From a virus, in IMG/VR virus record IMGVR_UViG_3300033144_005004, positions 1 to 30,445 of that record: 30,445 nt of DNA; one strand, written 5' to 3'. The position numbers and the translations under genes are program-made. Positions 29,648 to 30,445 of the stretch are shown here, piece after piece. Under the pieces are notes generated by a model. That model searched no databases. It saw only the letters and a program-made list of their open reading frames with translations, and was not told the origin of the DNA. The stretch's first letter is position 1; each line of letters begins with the position of its first letter.

Positions 29648-30445
29648 ATGAAAAAAATAATAATAGGTTTATTCTTTGTGGGGTTTTTATGGGCGGGTGA
29701 TGTAGAGACGATTTCGCCAACGCCTGTGGGGACTTGGGATTTTCAGGGTGGAACAGTTAAAGTTACAACACCAACGGCAAATGAAAATCCGGTTAATTTA
29801 GGATATTTCCTTTTAACTGGTTCTACTATTTCCTATGCAGTAAACGCAGGGACTTCGGTTTATTCCGTCACTTCCGGCACGGCAGGGTGGGCTTATAACA
29901 GCGATAAACTTGACGGCGAACACGGCTCTTCTTACGGCGTGAAAGATGATATTGGAGTTTCCACGGCGGCAAATGCGGCGGCACTTGACGCAGAGATTGC
30001 GGAAACCGATACAAACTTCACAATTGTAAATAGTTCTTTGACTGGCATACACGACAATTACGCACAAACAAACGCAACGACTTCTTGGACTGGTGATAAT
30101 ACATTTAACGGTATAAAAATAAATGCTGGAAGTTATGTAACAAAAATAAAAGGCGGGGAGCAAACGGGAAATATAGTTTATACTCTTCCTATTTCTACCG
30201 ACGGGGTTGTGGGTTATCATTTACAGTATTCATCTTCGGGAGCATTATCTTGGCAACCGCCTGAATTAGTGGGAGTGCAGAATTATTATTACAGCACACA
30301 AACTATAAACGGTGATTATGTAATGTATTCTTCTCATTCTGCGGTATCAGAAGGGACGATTTCAAAGACGATAACGGCAGATGTTATTCTTGGAACGTGG
30401 ACTACACTTTCGGGTTATCCAACAGGGGACGCTATTCCTGCGGGG
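29648..30445 (+). CDS. Tail fibre-like protein with signal peptide, cut by window edge
   Basis: ATG 29648; the frame is open to the last base (266 codons visible). Signal peptide MKKIIIGLFFVGFLWAG. Then 'VGTWDFQGGTVKVTTPTANE', 'YAVNAGTSVYSVTSGTAGWA', 'NSDKLDGEHGSSYGV' (the 'LDG' element of long tail fibres), 'NNTFNG'-type turns and 'GYHLQYSSSGALSWQPP'. Shares its opening style (SYA.NAGT) with the previous gene, so the two are probably related fibre subunits. Confidence 0.62.
   Translation, partial: MKKIIIGLFFVGFLWAGDVETISPTPVGTWDFQGGTVKVTTPTANENPVNLGYFLLTGSTISYAVNAGTSVYSVTSGTAGWAYNSDKLDGEHGSSYGVKDDIGVSTAANAAALDAEIAETDTNFTIVNSSLTGIHDNYAQTNATTSWTGDNTFNGIKINAGSYVTKIKGGEQTGNIVYTLPISTDGVVGYHLQYSSSGALSWQPPELVGVQNYYYSTQTINGDYVMYSSHSAVSEGTISKTITADVILGTWTTLSGYPTGDAIPAG

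Noticed and set aside
29813-30220. 135-residue minus-strand frame at the right end
   Set aside because: Antisense to the signal-bearing fibre gene, which runs open to the edge; no ribosome binding site.

Overview
The window is part of a bacteriophage or prophage genome of about 38-40% GC by eye. Small genes are tightly packed, many overlap by ATGA, and most have strong AGGAGG-type ribosome binding sites. The genome splits at a 595-bp divergent intergenic region (12043-12637). Everything to its left is read leftward: early, replication and recombination genes plus many small unknowns. Everything to its right is read rightward: packaging, head and tail genes. TerL, a large portal, a scaffold, a Mu gpT-like capsid protein, an adaptor and a hub-like protein are followed directly by fibre genes. 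No tape measure, sheath or tube gene is visible, so a short-tailed (podovirus-like) virion is the best inference. No integrase, lysis gene, DNA polymerase, tRNA or CRISPR array was seen. The host cannot be named; the promoters are of the sigma70 type and the signal peptides are ordinary Sec type.

Left arm, in transcription order from 12042 to 1: a small early gene, two unknown proteins, an AT-hook protein with its own promoter, a cassette of coupled mini-genes, and a structured leader carrying a 42-codon ORF. Then comes the replication block: a PD-(D/E)XK nuclease, an initiator/helicase loader with an 11-bp iteron array inside its gene, a DnaB/RecA-type helicase, a VRR-NUC nuclease and a Spo11/Topo VI-A-like TOPRIM protein. 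A recombination block follows: a RecB/Cas4-like nuclease split by a frameshift, a PC4/SSB-like protein and an unknown protein. Two HNH homing endonuclease genes with their own consensus promoters interrupt this arm. A run of small unknowns, a Lar-like zinc protein, a small lipoprotein and an edge-truncated HTH protein finish it.

Right arm, from 12689: six small genes (one DUF3008-like, one SpoVG-like), a DUF5681-type protein in the small-terminase position, TerL, a GroES-like co-chaperonin, portal, a second promoter with a folded leader, scaffold, a coiled-coil protein, a decoration-like protein and the major capsid protein. After the capsid gene come the connector, hub and fibre genes, with a third HNH gene inserted among them.

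Main points for a second look: (1) seven post-capsid genes, including the adaptor, the hub and the fibres, start with classical Sec signal peptides; (2) a lambda-like origin appears to lie inside the initiator gene, with 11-bp iterons whose period is out of phase with the codons; (3) a leader RNA at 9334-9439 combines an ORF, a terminator-like stem and an 11-bp competing helix; (4) the leftward promoters share a CCCC-TTGACA signature and several abut their start codons, which suggests leaderless mRNAs; (5) the phage encodes its own GroES; (6) the frameshift in the RecB/Cas4-like nuclease lies on a short repeat and removes the catalytic-Asp segment.
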